Positions 27,839 through 35,396 of a DNA stretch of 64,000 nucleotides are shown piece by piece. The notes under the pieces are model-generated. The model was not told the origin of the DNA, made no database searches, and worked only from the letters and a program-made list of their open reading frames with translations. Within the stretch, counting starts at the first letter, position 1; every line of letters begins with the position of its first letter. Where the stretch lies: NCBI RefSeq assembly GCF_000682775.1, contig NZ_AWFI01000001.1, positions 496,001 to 560,000 on the forward strand. Reading direction: 5' to 3'. A program made the position numbers and the translations under genes. Source of the stretch: Hyphomonas sp. L-53-1-40 (GTDB taxonomy: Bacteria > Pseudomonadota > Alphaproteobacteria > Caulobacterales > Hyphomonadaceae).

Positions 27839-28060
27839 ATGTCCGCCGAACTCTTGAGGTTTCCAGCCACTGCCCAGACAGAAATGCCTGAGGGGATGCG
27901 CCACGAAGCGTTGAGAGACTGGATGGAAACGCACACACGTATTCTCGGCTTCTGGATGGATCGTCTCATCGAGGACGGCGACTCAGAAGACATCGTATCC
28001 ATGCTTCATCGCCAGCAAAGCTGGCTGGCCATGATGCAGGGCCGGCTGGTCCGGGGTTGA
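27839..28060 (+). CDS. Small conserved-looking protein of unknown function
   Basis: A 73-residue acidic, helical protein: MSAELLRFPATAQTE, then EALRDWMETHTRILGFWMDRLIEDGDSEDIVSMLHRQQSWLAMMQGRL. There is no signal peptide or membrane helix. GAGGAG lies about 8 nt upstream of the ATG, and a strong bidirectional terminator follows 38 nt after the stop, so it looks like a single-gene transcript. The Fur-like box in its promoter suggests iron control. It resembles in size the small iron-sparing proteins, but no homologue is recognised. Confidence 0.6.
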   Translation: MSAELLRFPATAQTEMPEGMRHEALRDWMETHTRILGFWMDRLIEDGDSEDIVSMLHRQQSWLAMMQGRLVRG

Positions 28061-28097
28061 GGGATCCCTGGCCAGCCGGAAATTCTTTCCGCGCCAA

Positions 28098-28134
28098 CAA
28101 AAAGCCGGTGCAGGGCAATCCGCACCGGCTTTTC
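28098..28134. terminator. Bidirectional rho-independent terminator
   Basis: The stem GCCGGTGC (28104-28111) pairs with GCACCGGC (28122-28129). It is preceded by an A-run and followed by TTTT, so it serves both the 73-residue gene on the plus strand and the GH43 gene on the minus strand. Confidence 0.88.
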
Positions 28135-28154
28135 ATTGAGGAGGTTGGACGCGG

Positions 28155-29304
28155 TTACTCGCCCGGCATTGGGTCGACAGGGTCAAATGTGCCGTCCTCA
28201 TTCAGGGTCAGCTCTGCGATCTTTACATTGCGGAGATGGCTTTTCCCCGACAGCTGAACGTCATGATAGGCAAGATAGTATTTGCCATTGTGCTCGAAGA
28301 TCGAGTGATGGTTGGTCCAGCCTTCCACGGGTTGGTTGATCACGCCCTGATAGGTGAACGGGCCGTACGGGTTGTCGCCCGTCGCGTATACGATCAGGTG
28401 AGTATCGCCCGTTGAATAGGACAAGTAGTAGGTGTCGCCGATCTTGTTCATCCAGGCGGCTTCGAAGAATCGGCGGTCATGATCCTTGGCTTTGATCGGA
28501 TCGCCATGCTCGTCGAGGATCATCACATCCTTCGGCGCTTCGGCAAAGGAAACCATGTCCTCGCCCATTTTGGCGATCTTCGGCATTAGCGCGACATCGT
28601 CAGGCTGGCCGGCTTCATCGTCACTGGTCAGTGGGTCATCATTGACCAGATCCGTGTTAAGGTTCGGGTCGGCATTGTACTTGCCGGTCGCCCAGCGTTG
28701 CAGTTGCCCGCCCCAGATGCCGCCAAAATACATGTAGTATTCGCCGTCCGTGTCCTCATAGACGGTCGGATCCATGGAGTAGGAGCCTTCGATTGGCTCG
28801 GGCTCTGCGGTGAATGGCCCGGTAGGACTGGCGGAGACAGCTGCGCCAATATGGAAGACGCCATCGGCATCCTTGGCCGGGAAATAGAGATAGTATTTGC
28901 CATCCTTGTGGGCTGCGTCCGGGGCCCACATCTGCTGGGCGGCCCAGGCCACATCGTCGACATCCAGCGCGACGTCATGAATGGTCACCTCGCCGCCGAC
29001 TTCGTCCATGGAAAGGACGATATAGTCACGCATCGCATACTGGCTGCCGAGATCGTCTTCGGGGATGCCCGCATCATAATCATGGCTCGGATACACATAG
29101 ATGCGGCCATCATCCCAGACATGGACGCTCGGGTCTGCGGTGAAGATCTCGCTGACCAGCGGCTCATTCAGGTACTTTGACTCCGTCGAACCTGCCTCCA
29201 CGGTTTCGACCGGCGGTGCGGCGACTTCTGTTTCGGTGCTCGTCGTTGGCGCATCGCCAGAGCAGGCAGCCAGAGTCGCGGCAGCGAAGCCTGTTTTTTC
29301 GCAT
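28155..29304 (-). CDS. GH43-like five-bladed beta-propeller glycosidase, lipoprotein, frameshifted near its start
   Basis: The mature part (about 370 residues) has the glycoside hydrolase family 43 pattern: TADPSVHVWDDGRIYVYPSHD (catalytic base Asp region), WAPDAAHKDGKYYLYFPA, SMDPTVYEDTDGEYYMYFGG, FFEAAWMNKIGDTYYLSYS with the acid Glu, and WTNHHSIFEHNGKYYLAYHD. These enzymes cut arabinan or xylan side chains outside the cytoplasm. The lipobox LAAC is present, but no start is in its frame. An ATG at 29304 with GGGAG upstream is one frame off; dropping one A from the A6 run at 29294-29299 gives MRKTGFAAATLAAC, a proper lipoprotein signal. So there is a real frameshift, slippage-dependent expression, or a sequencing error. 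Confidence 0.8.
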
Positions 29305-29435
29305 TCCGTTTTCTCCCTCGGATATTTTTTTTGAAACTGTCTTGGATGTTCGCCAGTCTGGCCCGAACCACAGCTTTGGGCAAGAGGTGTCCGCAACGTC
29401 ACGCCTTGCCCAACATGGATCAAACGCTAGTTTCC

Positions 29436-29447
29436 GTTTACGTAAAC
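29436..29447. promoter_or_regulatory. GTTTACGTAAAC palindrome upstream of nitronate monooxygenase gene
   Basis: A perfect 12-bp palindrome 31 nt before the start at 29478, extended on one side by AGTTTCC and on the other by TGCA. TTTACGTAAAC-type words are reminiscent of operators of fatty-acid or branched-chain amino acid catabolism regulators in proteobacteria (LiuR type), by recall only. Position and symmetry support an operator. Confidence 0.4.
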
Positions 29448-29477
29448 TGCATCCCTTTCCGTTTGAGGTAATTTCTC

Positions 29478-30473
29478 ATGGCACTACCCCCCATTCTCCA
29501 GAATTTGCGCATCCCGGTTATCGGATCGCCGCTTTTCATCATCTCCAACCCGGAGCTTGTGATCGCCCAGTGCAAGGCCGGCGTCGTCGGCAGCTTCCCG
29601 GCGCTGAACGCGCGGCCCGGCCCGGTGCTGGACGAGTGGCTGGACCGGATCACCACGGAATTGGCTGAATGGGACGAGAAGAACCCGGACCGCAAGGCCG
29701 CACCCTTCGCCGTCAACCAGATCGTCCACAAGACGAACAACCGTCTCGATCATGATGTGGAGATGTGCGTGAAGCACAAGGTGCCGATCGTGATCACCTC
29801 GCTCGGCGCGCGTCAGGAAGTGAATGACGCGATCCACTCCTATGGCGGCATTGTGCTGCACGACATCATCAATGTCGTCTTCGCGCACAAGGCGTTGGAA
29901 AAAGGCGCAGATGGCCTGATCGCGGTGTGCACCGGCGCGGGCGGCCATGCCGGCACGCTTTCGCCCTTCGCGCTGATCCAGGAGATCCGCCAGTTCTTTG
30001 ATGGCCCGCTGGCCCTGTCAGGCTCTATCGCCAATGGCGGCGCGGTCGCGGCGGCGCAGGCGCTTGGCGCTGACCTTGGCTATATCGGCTCGGCCTTCAT
30101 CTCGTGTGACGAGGCCAATGCGGTCGACGGCTACAAGGACATGATTGTCGACTCCAAGGCGGGAGATATTGTCTATTCCAACCTGTTCACCGGCGTTCAC
30201 GGAAATTATCTCGCGCCATCCATCGCCAAGGCCGGGCTTGACCCGAATGATCTGCCGGAAAGCGACCCGAGCGCGATGAATTTCGGCTCCGGCGGCAATC
30301 AGGAAGCCAAGGCGTGGAAAGACATCTGGGGCTGTGGTCAGGGCATCGGCGCAATTGACAAGCGCATGTCCACTCAGGAGTTCGTGGACAAGCTGGTGCG
30401 GGAATATGACGAGGCCCGCGCAGCGCTCGCCAAGCGCCAGGCCTTTGGAGTAGCGCCTGTCGCGGCGGAGTAA
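29478..30473 (+). CDS. Nitronate monooxygenase (2-nitropropane dioxygenase family)
   Basis: A 331-residue FMN-dependent TIM-barrel enzyme. Family features are the N-terminal RIPVIGSPLFIISNPELVIAQCKAGVVGSFPALNARP, the flavin-binding GADGLIAVCTGAGGHAGTLSPFAL and ALSGSIANGGAVAAAQALGADLGYIGSAFI, the usual phosphate-binding repeats. It oxidises alkyl nitronates or related compounds; in many bacteria the physiological substrate is uncertain. RBS GAGG precedes the ATG. It stands alone between the GH43 gene (divergent) and a terminator. Confidence 0.9.
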   Translation: MALPPILQNLRIPVIGSPLFIISNPELVIAQCKAGVVGSFPALNARPGPVLDEWLDRITTELAEWDEKNPDRKAAPFAVNQIVHKTNNRLDHDVEMCVKHKVPIVITSLGARQEVNDAIHSYGGIVLHDIINVVFAHKALEKGADGLIAVCTGAGGHAGTLSPFALIQEIRQFFDGPLALSGSIANGGAVAAAQALGADLGYIGSAFISCDEANAVDGYKDMIVDSKAGDIVYSNLFTGVHGNYLAPSIAKAGLDPNDLPESDPSAMNFGSGGNQEAKAWKDIWGCGQGIGAIDKRMSTQEFVDKLVREYDEARAALAKRQAFGVAPVAAE

Positions 30474-30502
30474 GCTCGGCGTCTCCCCGACTGAAAATGT
30501 CA

Positions 30503-30541
30503 GAATGCCCCTGAAGTCTCAGTGACTTCGGGGGCATTTTC
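30503..30541 (+). terminator. Rho-independent terminator after nitronate monooxygenase gene
   Basis: AATGCCCCTGAAGTC pairs with GACTTCGGGGGCATT across a short loop, followed by TTTTCTTTT. It ends the nitronate monooxygenase transcript and separates it from the endolysin/holin pair. Confidence 0.85.
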
Positions 30542-30595
30542 TTTTGCGTGGCGATCTGAATCCGACAGGGTCGTGAGCATGTCAGCCTTTGGGGC

Positions 30596-31015
30596 ATGTT
30601 GATACGCTCTGTCTCCCTGTTTGATACGACTGGCTGGCGCTGGCCGCATTTTTCGCCGCGAGAACTTGCCTGCAAATGCAGAGGCCAGTTCTGCGATGGT
30701 GCGTACTGGCACGATCCGGCGTTTCTCGATGCGCTGGAAAAATTGCGGGGGGCGGTCGATCGTCCGCTGGTCATCAATTCGGGCCACCGCTGTCGCCGCT
30801 GGAATGCCAAAATGGGTGGCGCTGAGCATTCCATGCACAAGCAGATCGCGGTCGATATCGCGCTGGATGGCCATGACCGGTTTGCACTGCTGGCGGCAGC
30901 CGAATCGCTTGGTTTCAACGGGATCGGACTTGGCCGGAATTTCCTTCATCTCGACCGGAGGGCCCGTCCGGCACAGTGGTATTACAAGGGGAGCCGTGCG
31001 CTATGGCAGACATAG
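30596..31015 (+). CDS. M15-family peptidase, endolysin-like
   Basis: A 139-residue zinc peptidase of the D-Ala-D-Ala carboxypeptidase/VanY-like (Peptidase_M15_3) type. It shows VINSGHRCRRWN, the zinc-binding SMHKQIAVDIAL (SxHxxxxxxD) and the closing FLHLDRR (HxD). N-terminal WPHFSPRELACKC is typical of phage-type M15 endolysins. There is no signal peptide, which fits release through a holin; the next gene encodes a holin-like protein and overlaps by 13 nt. The enzyme would cleave peptidoglycan cross-bridges or stem peptides. No other phage gene lies next to it. Confidence 0.82.
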   Translation: MLIRSVSLFDTTGWRWPHFSPRELACKCRGQFCDGAYWHDPAFLDALEKLRGAVDRPLVINSGHRCRRWNAKMGGAEHSMHKQIAVDIALDGHDRFALLAAAESLGFNGIGLGRNFLHLDRRARPAQWYYKGSRALWQT

Positions 31016-31470
31016 TTGGACTGGCGGCCAGCGCGGCCGGGGGCGGCGTCTTCGGCCTGCTCGGTACGGTGATCGGCCGGGCAGCAGGATATTTTGAGCA
31101 ACGCCAATTACAGGCGCATGAGCGGGCACGCTGGCAGAACGAAGCGCAGCTGATCGCCTTGCACAGACAGGCCCAGCGCGAGGAGCACGCGGCGGCGGAG
31201 CAGCTGGCCGAGACGAGTGGCAGTTGGGCGGGGCTTGCCGCCTCTCTTCAGGCCGAGGCCGCGATTGGCGACAGCTATGCTTGGGTGAATGCGGTGCGCG
31301 CGCTGACCCGGCCCGTGCTGACACTCTTGCTCTGGCTTATCACCTGGCTGGTGTTCGTGGCTTCGCCGGAGGCCGAACAGGTCAAGATTGTGGAAACCGC
31401 CACCTTTGCCGCAACGGCAGCGACCCTCTGGTGGTTCGGGGATCGCGGGGCGCAGCGCACGGCGCGTTGA
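31003..31470 (+). CDS. Three-transmembrane holin-like protein (gene-transfer-agent type)
   Basis: A 155-residue protein. A glycine-rich N-terminal helix (IVGLAASAAGGGVFGLLGTVIG) is followed by a charged amphipathic segment (FEQRQLQAHERARWQNEAQLIALHRQAQREEHAAAEQ) and two C-terminal membrane helices (RALTRPVLTLLLWLITWLVFVA and VETATFAATAATLWWFG). The layout and the WVNAVRALTRPVLT segment fit the alphaproteobacterial GTA_holin_3TM family by recall. Start 31003 is chosen because MADIVG begins the helix; it lies inside the end of the M15 gene, showing coupling. It would form membrane pores for endolysin exit. Confidence 0.7.
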   Translation: MADIVGLAASAAGGGVFGLLGTVIGRAAGYFEQRQLQAHERARWQNEAQLIALHRQAQREEHAAAEQLAETSGSWAGLAASLQAEAAIGDSYAWVNAVRALTRPVLTLLLWLITWLVFVASPEAEQVKIVETATFAATAATLWWFGDRGAQRTAR

Positions 31471-31522
31471 CGTTCCGCATCGCGCCGGTCCATCCTGCCG
31501 GAAACATTGAAGGGCAGGCGAC

Positions 31523-33004
31523 ATGGGCGACTATATTCTCGTCATTGATGATGGCACCACTTCCACACGAGCGATTGTTTTTGATCGCGATCTGAATGAG
31601 GTCGCGCTCGCACAACAGGAAGTGCCGCTGTCCTATCCGAATGATGGTTGGGTCGAGCAGGACGGCGAGGAGATCTGGGACAAGACGGTGGATGTCTGCC
31701 GTAAAGCGATCGCCGAAGCGGGCGGTGTGGACCGCATTGCGGGGATCGGTATCACCAACCAGCGAGAGACGACGCTGGTCTGGGATCGCGTAACTGGCAA
31801 ACCCATCGCGCCAGCAATCATCTGGCAGGACCGTCGTACGGCCGAGACGTGCGAGGCTTTGCGCAAGGCGGGTCATGAAGCGACCGTTCAGGACGAGACC
31901 GGTCTGCTGATCGATCCCTATTTTTCCGGCACCAAAATTGGATGGGTGCTCGACAATGTGGAGGGTGCCCGAGCCCGCGCCGAAGCAGGCGAACTGGCTT
32001 TCGGAACCGTAGAAAGCTTCCTGATCTGGAAACTGACCGGAGGCAATTCGCACGTCACCGATGTCACCAACGCGTCGCGAACATTGCTTTATCGGCTTGG
32101 GCTCGGAGATGCTGGCGGATGGAGCGACAAGATGTGCGCCACGCTGGGTGTGCCGATGAGCATGTTGCCGCAGATTCGGCAGAATGCTGATGATTTCGGC
32201 ACCAGCGAGGAAAGCCTCTTCGGCAAGGCGCTGCCGATCCTGTCCGCGGCGGGCGATCAGCAATCCGCGCTTGTGGGACAAGCTTGCCTGGAGCCCGGTA
32301 CCGCCAAGATCACTTATGGCACCGGGGCGTTTCTCGTGGCTAACTGCGGTACTATTCGTCCGCAGTCGGCAAATCGCTTGTTGGGCACGGTCGGCTATGA
32401 AGTGGCGGGCAGGGGTGCGATGGCCCTGGAGGGCTCAATCTTCAATGCCGGAACCATAGTGCAATGGCTGCGTGACGATTTGCGCCTGATCGAGGATGCG
32501 GCCGAAAGTGCGGACGTGGCGGCGGCGCTCAGTGGCAATGGCGGGGTCTATATCGTCCCGGCCTTTACCGGGCTTGGCGCTCCGCATTGGGCGGCCGATG
32601 CGCGCGGCACGATCAGCGGCATTACCCGCGCCACCAAGGCCGAACATCTGGTGCGGGCGGGGCTGGAATCGGTCGCCTATCAGACGCGTGACTTGCTCGA
32701 TGCTTTTGAAGCCGATGGCGTTGCGATCAAGGAACTGCGCGTCGATGGGGGCATGGTGGCGAATGACTGGTTGATGCAGTTCACGGCCGACATTTGCGAG
32801 CGTCCGATCCTGCGCCCTGACTATCGCGAGATGACGGCGCTTGGGGCCGCAGCTCTGGCGGCTATGCAGCTTGGATGGTTGGCTGCCGACGCGTGGGCCA
32901 ACCGCACTGTGCCCGGCACCCGGTTCGAACCGAAAATGGAAAAGACCGCTTCGGCCCGTTTGCGACGCGGCTGGGCGACGGCGCTTCGCAAGACGCTGGC
33001 CTGA
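31523..33004 (+). CDS. glpK: Glycerol kinase
   Basis: A 493-residue FGGY-family sugar kinase. The N-terminal phosphate-binding segment DDGTTSTRAIVFDRD is present, as are the glycerol-site residues in TNQRETTLVWDR and the FGGY signature regions GAPHWAADARGTISGITRATKAEHLVRAGLES and VDGGMVANDWLMQFTADI. It phosphorylates glycerol to sn-glycerol-3-phosphate in the cytoplasm. No glpF or glpD is adjacent, so it stands alone. A terminator follows directly. Length is the family norm (about 495-500). Confidence 0.96.
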   Translation: MGDYILVIDDGTTSTRAIVFDRDLNEVALAQQEVPLSYPNDGWVEQDGEEIWDKTVDVCRKAIAEAGGVDRIAGIGITNQRETTLVWDRVTGKPIAPAIIWQDRRTAETCEALRKAGHEATVQDETGLLIDPYFSGTKIGWVLDNVEGARARAEAGELAFGTVESFLIWKLTGGNSHVTDVTNASRTLLYRLGLGDAGGWSDKMCATLGVPMSMLPQIRQNADDFGTSEESLFGKALPILSAAGDQQSALVGQACLEPGTAKITYGTGAFLVANCGTIRPQSANRLLGTVGYEVAGRGAMALEGSIFNAGTIVQWLRDDLRLIEDAAESADVAAALSGNGGVYIVPAFTGLGAPHWAADARGTISGITRATKAEHLVRAGLESVAYQTRDLLDAFEADGVAIKELRVDGGMVANDWLMQFTADICERPILRPDYREMTALGAAALAAMQLGWLAADAWANRTVPGTRFEPKMEKTASARLRRGWATALRKTLA

Positions 33005-33023
33005 GCGTCTATCAAGCGAAAAC

Positions 33024-33056
33024 AAAAAAAGGGCGGACACGAAGTCCGCCCTTTTC
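33024..33056. terminator. Bidirectional rho-independent terminator between glpK and the S9 peptidase gene
   Basis: GGGCGGAC (33031-33038) pairs with GTCCGCCC (33044-33051). An A-run precedes and TTTT follows, so it can end both convergent transcripts. Confidence 0.9.
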
Positions 33057-33077
33057 TCATTTGTCGTTTGCGATCAC

Positions 33078-35096
33078 TTACATGCCGCAGGTATTGGTCA
33101 GGAAGGTCTCGATTTCTTCCAGAACCTGTTCCTTGTGCTCAGGCAACCATTTGGCGCTCTGGTGACCCATCTGCTTCATGACAAGAAACTTGCTGTCAGG
33201 CTGCTTGTCCTTGATGGCATTGTAGAAGTCGCGGCTGTGGAAGATCGGCACGCGGACATCGTAGTCACCATGATAGATCAGGATAGGGATGTTGATCTTG
33301 TCCGTGTTCTTCATCGGGTCCATGCCCTTGACGGTGTCACCCTGAACAATGCGCTGGATGCGATTGTCGCCCCATTCATTGCCGAGCTTGGCAAGGTTCG
33401 AAACGCCGGCCCCAGCAATGGCGCACTGGTAAGGGCTGTTCGGACGAACGGACGCGGCAAATGCTGCAAACCCGCCATAGGAATAGCCATGAATGGCGAT
33501 CTTGTCGGCATCGACATAACCATTCTCGACCAGCCAGGCTGCGCCATCATCCTTGTCGTCCTGCATCTTCTGGCCCCATTCGCCGTCGCCAGCGCGCCAG
33601 AGTGCACGGCCCCAGCCATCACTTCCGCGATATTGCGGCTGCATGATGATGTATCCGCGGCTCGCGAAGTATTGCGTCCAGCCTGACGAATCAAACCCGG
33701 CGCTATCACGGGCCCAGGGACCACCGTGCGGCACGATGATTGCGCCTTTGGCCTTCTGGCCTTCTTCATAGCCAGCGGGCAGGGTGATGATCGCAGGGAT
33801 CTGCAGGCCGTCGCGTGCAGAATAGTAGACGAACTTCGACTTGCCGAGATCCTCTACGTCGATCCACGGACGCTGGGATCCGATGACGGCGACCTTGGAC
33901 TTGTCGACCAGCAGGAAGTAAGCGGGCGGCATGTCGGCGGCGCTGACCGCAAAGAGGACGCGATTGCGATCTGCCGTATAGTCGCTGATAGCCACATTCT
34001 TGCCCGGGAAGGCCGCATCCAGACCATCCTGAATGCTCTTCATCTCAGGATCGAGCCAATAGGTTTCCTGAACAGGGCCGCTGTAGGTAAATCCAAGAAT
34101 GGCACCGAAGTCCTGCGCGCGATCAGAGAAGATCATGCCCGAGGCGTTGAACTCGGGATGTGCGAATACGGGATCGTCACTGAAGGAGTCTGTGGACGCA
34201 TCATACAGATAGATCGCGACCTTGTCGTCGAACTTGTCGGTCGCGACAAAGTAGTTTTCGGTATCGTTCTGCTTGCCGAGCACTTCCATATTGAAGCGAT
34301 TGGCAATTTCGGTCGTCAGTGGCTCTTCTATCCGGAAATTGCCGTCATTATCCAGCAAGCTGATATATTGGCGCCAGGCACCACCTTCATATTCGAGTTC
34401 CGTCCGTGCAACAGGCTCACCGGTTCGGGTGCTGACTTCAATTTGCTGCGTATCGCTTGCCTTGAAGAGGAATTTCTCGCGGCCATTCGAAAGATCATGT
34501 TCGAAATAGCTTGTTCCGTTCTTCGTGGAGGTACGGCGAAGGACGATCTTGGTTGGATCGAGCGGAAGCAGTGAGGCAATGCCGGTATCGCCTTCCAGTT
34601 CGAAACAGCGGAGCAACATCTTGTTTGCGCCAATTTCAGCGCGGCCATCCGGGAGGTCATCAATCTTCTTGATGCGCTCGTTCCCCATATAGACCTTTTG
34701 AAGGTATTTCTTGGTCGAGCCGGTTGTCTTGCCTTCGCCACAACCCTCAAGGGCGCCGATATAGGGCTGGACCGTGAACCAGAGAGACTTCTTGTTCTTC
34801 AGCGCGCTTGCGCCGTAGAATTTGGTCTTCCCGCTGGATGGCGTGATGTTCGAAGGGACGAGCGGCTTGGTGGTGTCAATCTCGCCAGACAGGTCCCAAT
34901 AGGCTGCTGCGCGCGCATCGCCATCCTTCGAGGGATCAGCAATCACGCCAACCAGCATGTCACCCTCAAGTGACATGGAGACACTGGAAACTGACGGGAA
35001 TTTTGCGAAGTCTTCTGCGGTCACCGGTTCAGCCTGTGCGGCCAATGATCCCGCAAGCGCACTGATCATTCCAGCCGCCAAAATGCGATAGCGCAT
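33078..35096 (-). CDS. S9-family prolyl oligopeptidase-like peptidase, secreted
   Basis: A 672-residue enzyme with a signal peptide (MRYRILAAGMISALAGSLAAQA), an N-terminal beta-propeller region and a C-terminal alpha/beta-hydrolase domain. Catalytic residues are the Ser in GYSYGGFAAF, the Asp in GDYDVRVPI and the His in KQMGHQSAK. The dipeptidyl/acylaminoacyl peptidase family cleaves short peptides in the periplasm. The ATG at 35096 has GGAGGA 8 nt ahead; an in-frame TTG at 35099 is less likely. The gene is divergent from a TonB-dependent receptor, so the pair may serve peptide uptake and hydrolysis, by inference. Confidence 0.87.
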   Translation of the reverse strand: MRYRILAAGMISALAGSLAAQAEPVTAEDFAKFPSVSSVSMSLEGDMLVGVIADPSKDGDARAAAYWDLSGEIDTTKPLVPSNITPSSGKTKFYGASALKNKKSLWFTVQPYIGALEGCGEGKTTGSTKKYLQKVYMGNERIKKIDDLPDGRAEIGANKMLLRCFELEGDTGIASLLPLDPTKIVLRRTSTKNGTSYFEHDLSNGREKFLFKASDTQQIEVSTRTGEPVARTELEYEGGAWRQYISLLDNDGNFRIEEPLTTEIANRFNMEVLGKQNDTENYFVATDKFDDKVAIYLYDASTDSFSDDPVFAHPEFNASGMIFSDRAQDFGAILGFTYSGPVQETYWLDPEMKSIQDGLDAAFPGKNVAISDYTADRNRVLFAVSAADMPPAYFLLVDKSKVAVIGSQRPWIDVEDLGKSKFVYYSARDGLQIPAIITLPAGYEEGQKAKGAIIVPHGGPWARDSAGFDSSGWTQYFASRGYIIMQPQYRGSDGWGRALWRAGDGEWGQKMQDDKDDGAAWLVENGYVDADKIAIHGYSYGGFAAFAASVRPNSPYQCAIAGAGVSNLAKLGNEWGDNRIQRIVQGDTVKGMDPMKNTDKINIPILIYHGDYDVRVPIFHSRDFYNAIKDKQPDSKFLVMKQMGHQSAKWLPEHKEQVLEEIETFLTNTCGM

Positions 35097-35396
35097 CAAT
35101 GTATTCCTCCGAATTGGTTATGTTTACTATTTAAGTCGGGGCGAGGAGCGTCAAGCACGGTCATGCACTTATGCGACAAGAACACGTCCGCAACTTCTGG
35201 GAGCGTGGCAAGATTGTGTCCCAAACAACACAGTTTGGTGGCAGAAAGTGCCTCGTGGGTGAAATTTGTGTCATGAAATCTTGTCACTTCCAAAACCGAC
35301 GTTCAACGTAGCGGCAAGGCCTGCTGTAAATGCGGGTGCTGGGTGGAAAACACCGGGCTAATAGGTGAGCAAAAACATATTTCAGGGGAAATACTG
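35097..35396. other. 300-bp divergent promoter region
   Basis: This stretch separates the S9 peptidase (minus) and the TonB-dependent receptor (plus). No gene is seen. It contains the RBS GGAGGA of the peptidase at its left end and AGGGGAA of the receptor at its right end. Promoters for both must lie here. I found no clear symmetrical operator. Confidence 0.4.

Noticed and set aside
29305-29423. Upstream extension of the GH43 frame to a start at 29423
   Set aside because: It would place the lipobox about 54 residues into the protein, lacks an RBS, and overlaps the promoter region of the divergent nitronate monooxygenase gene.
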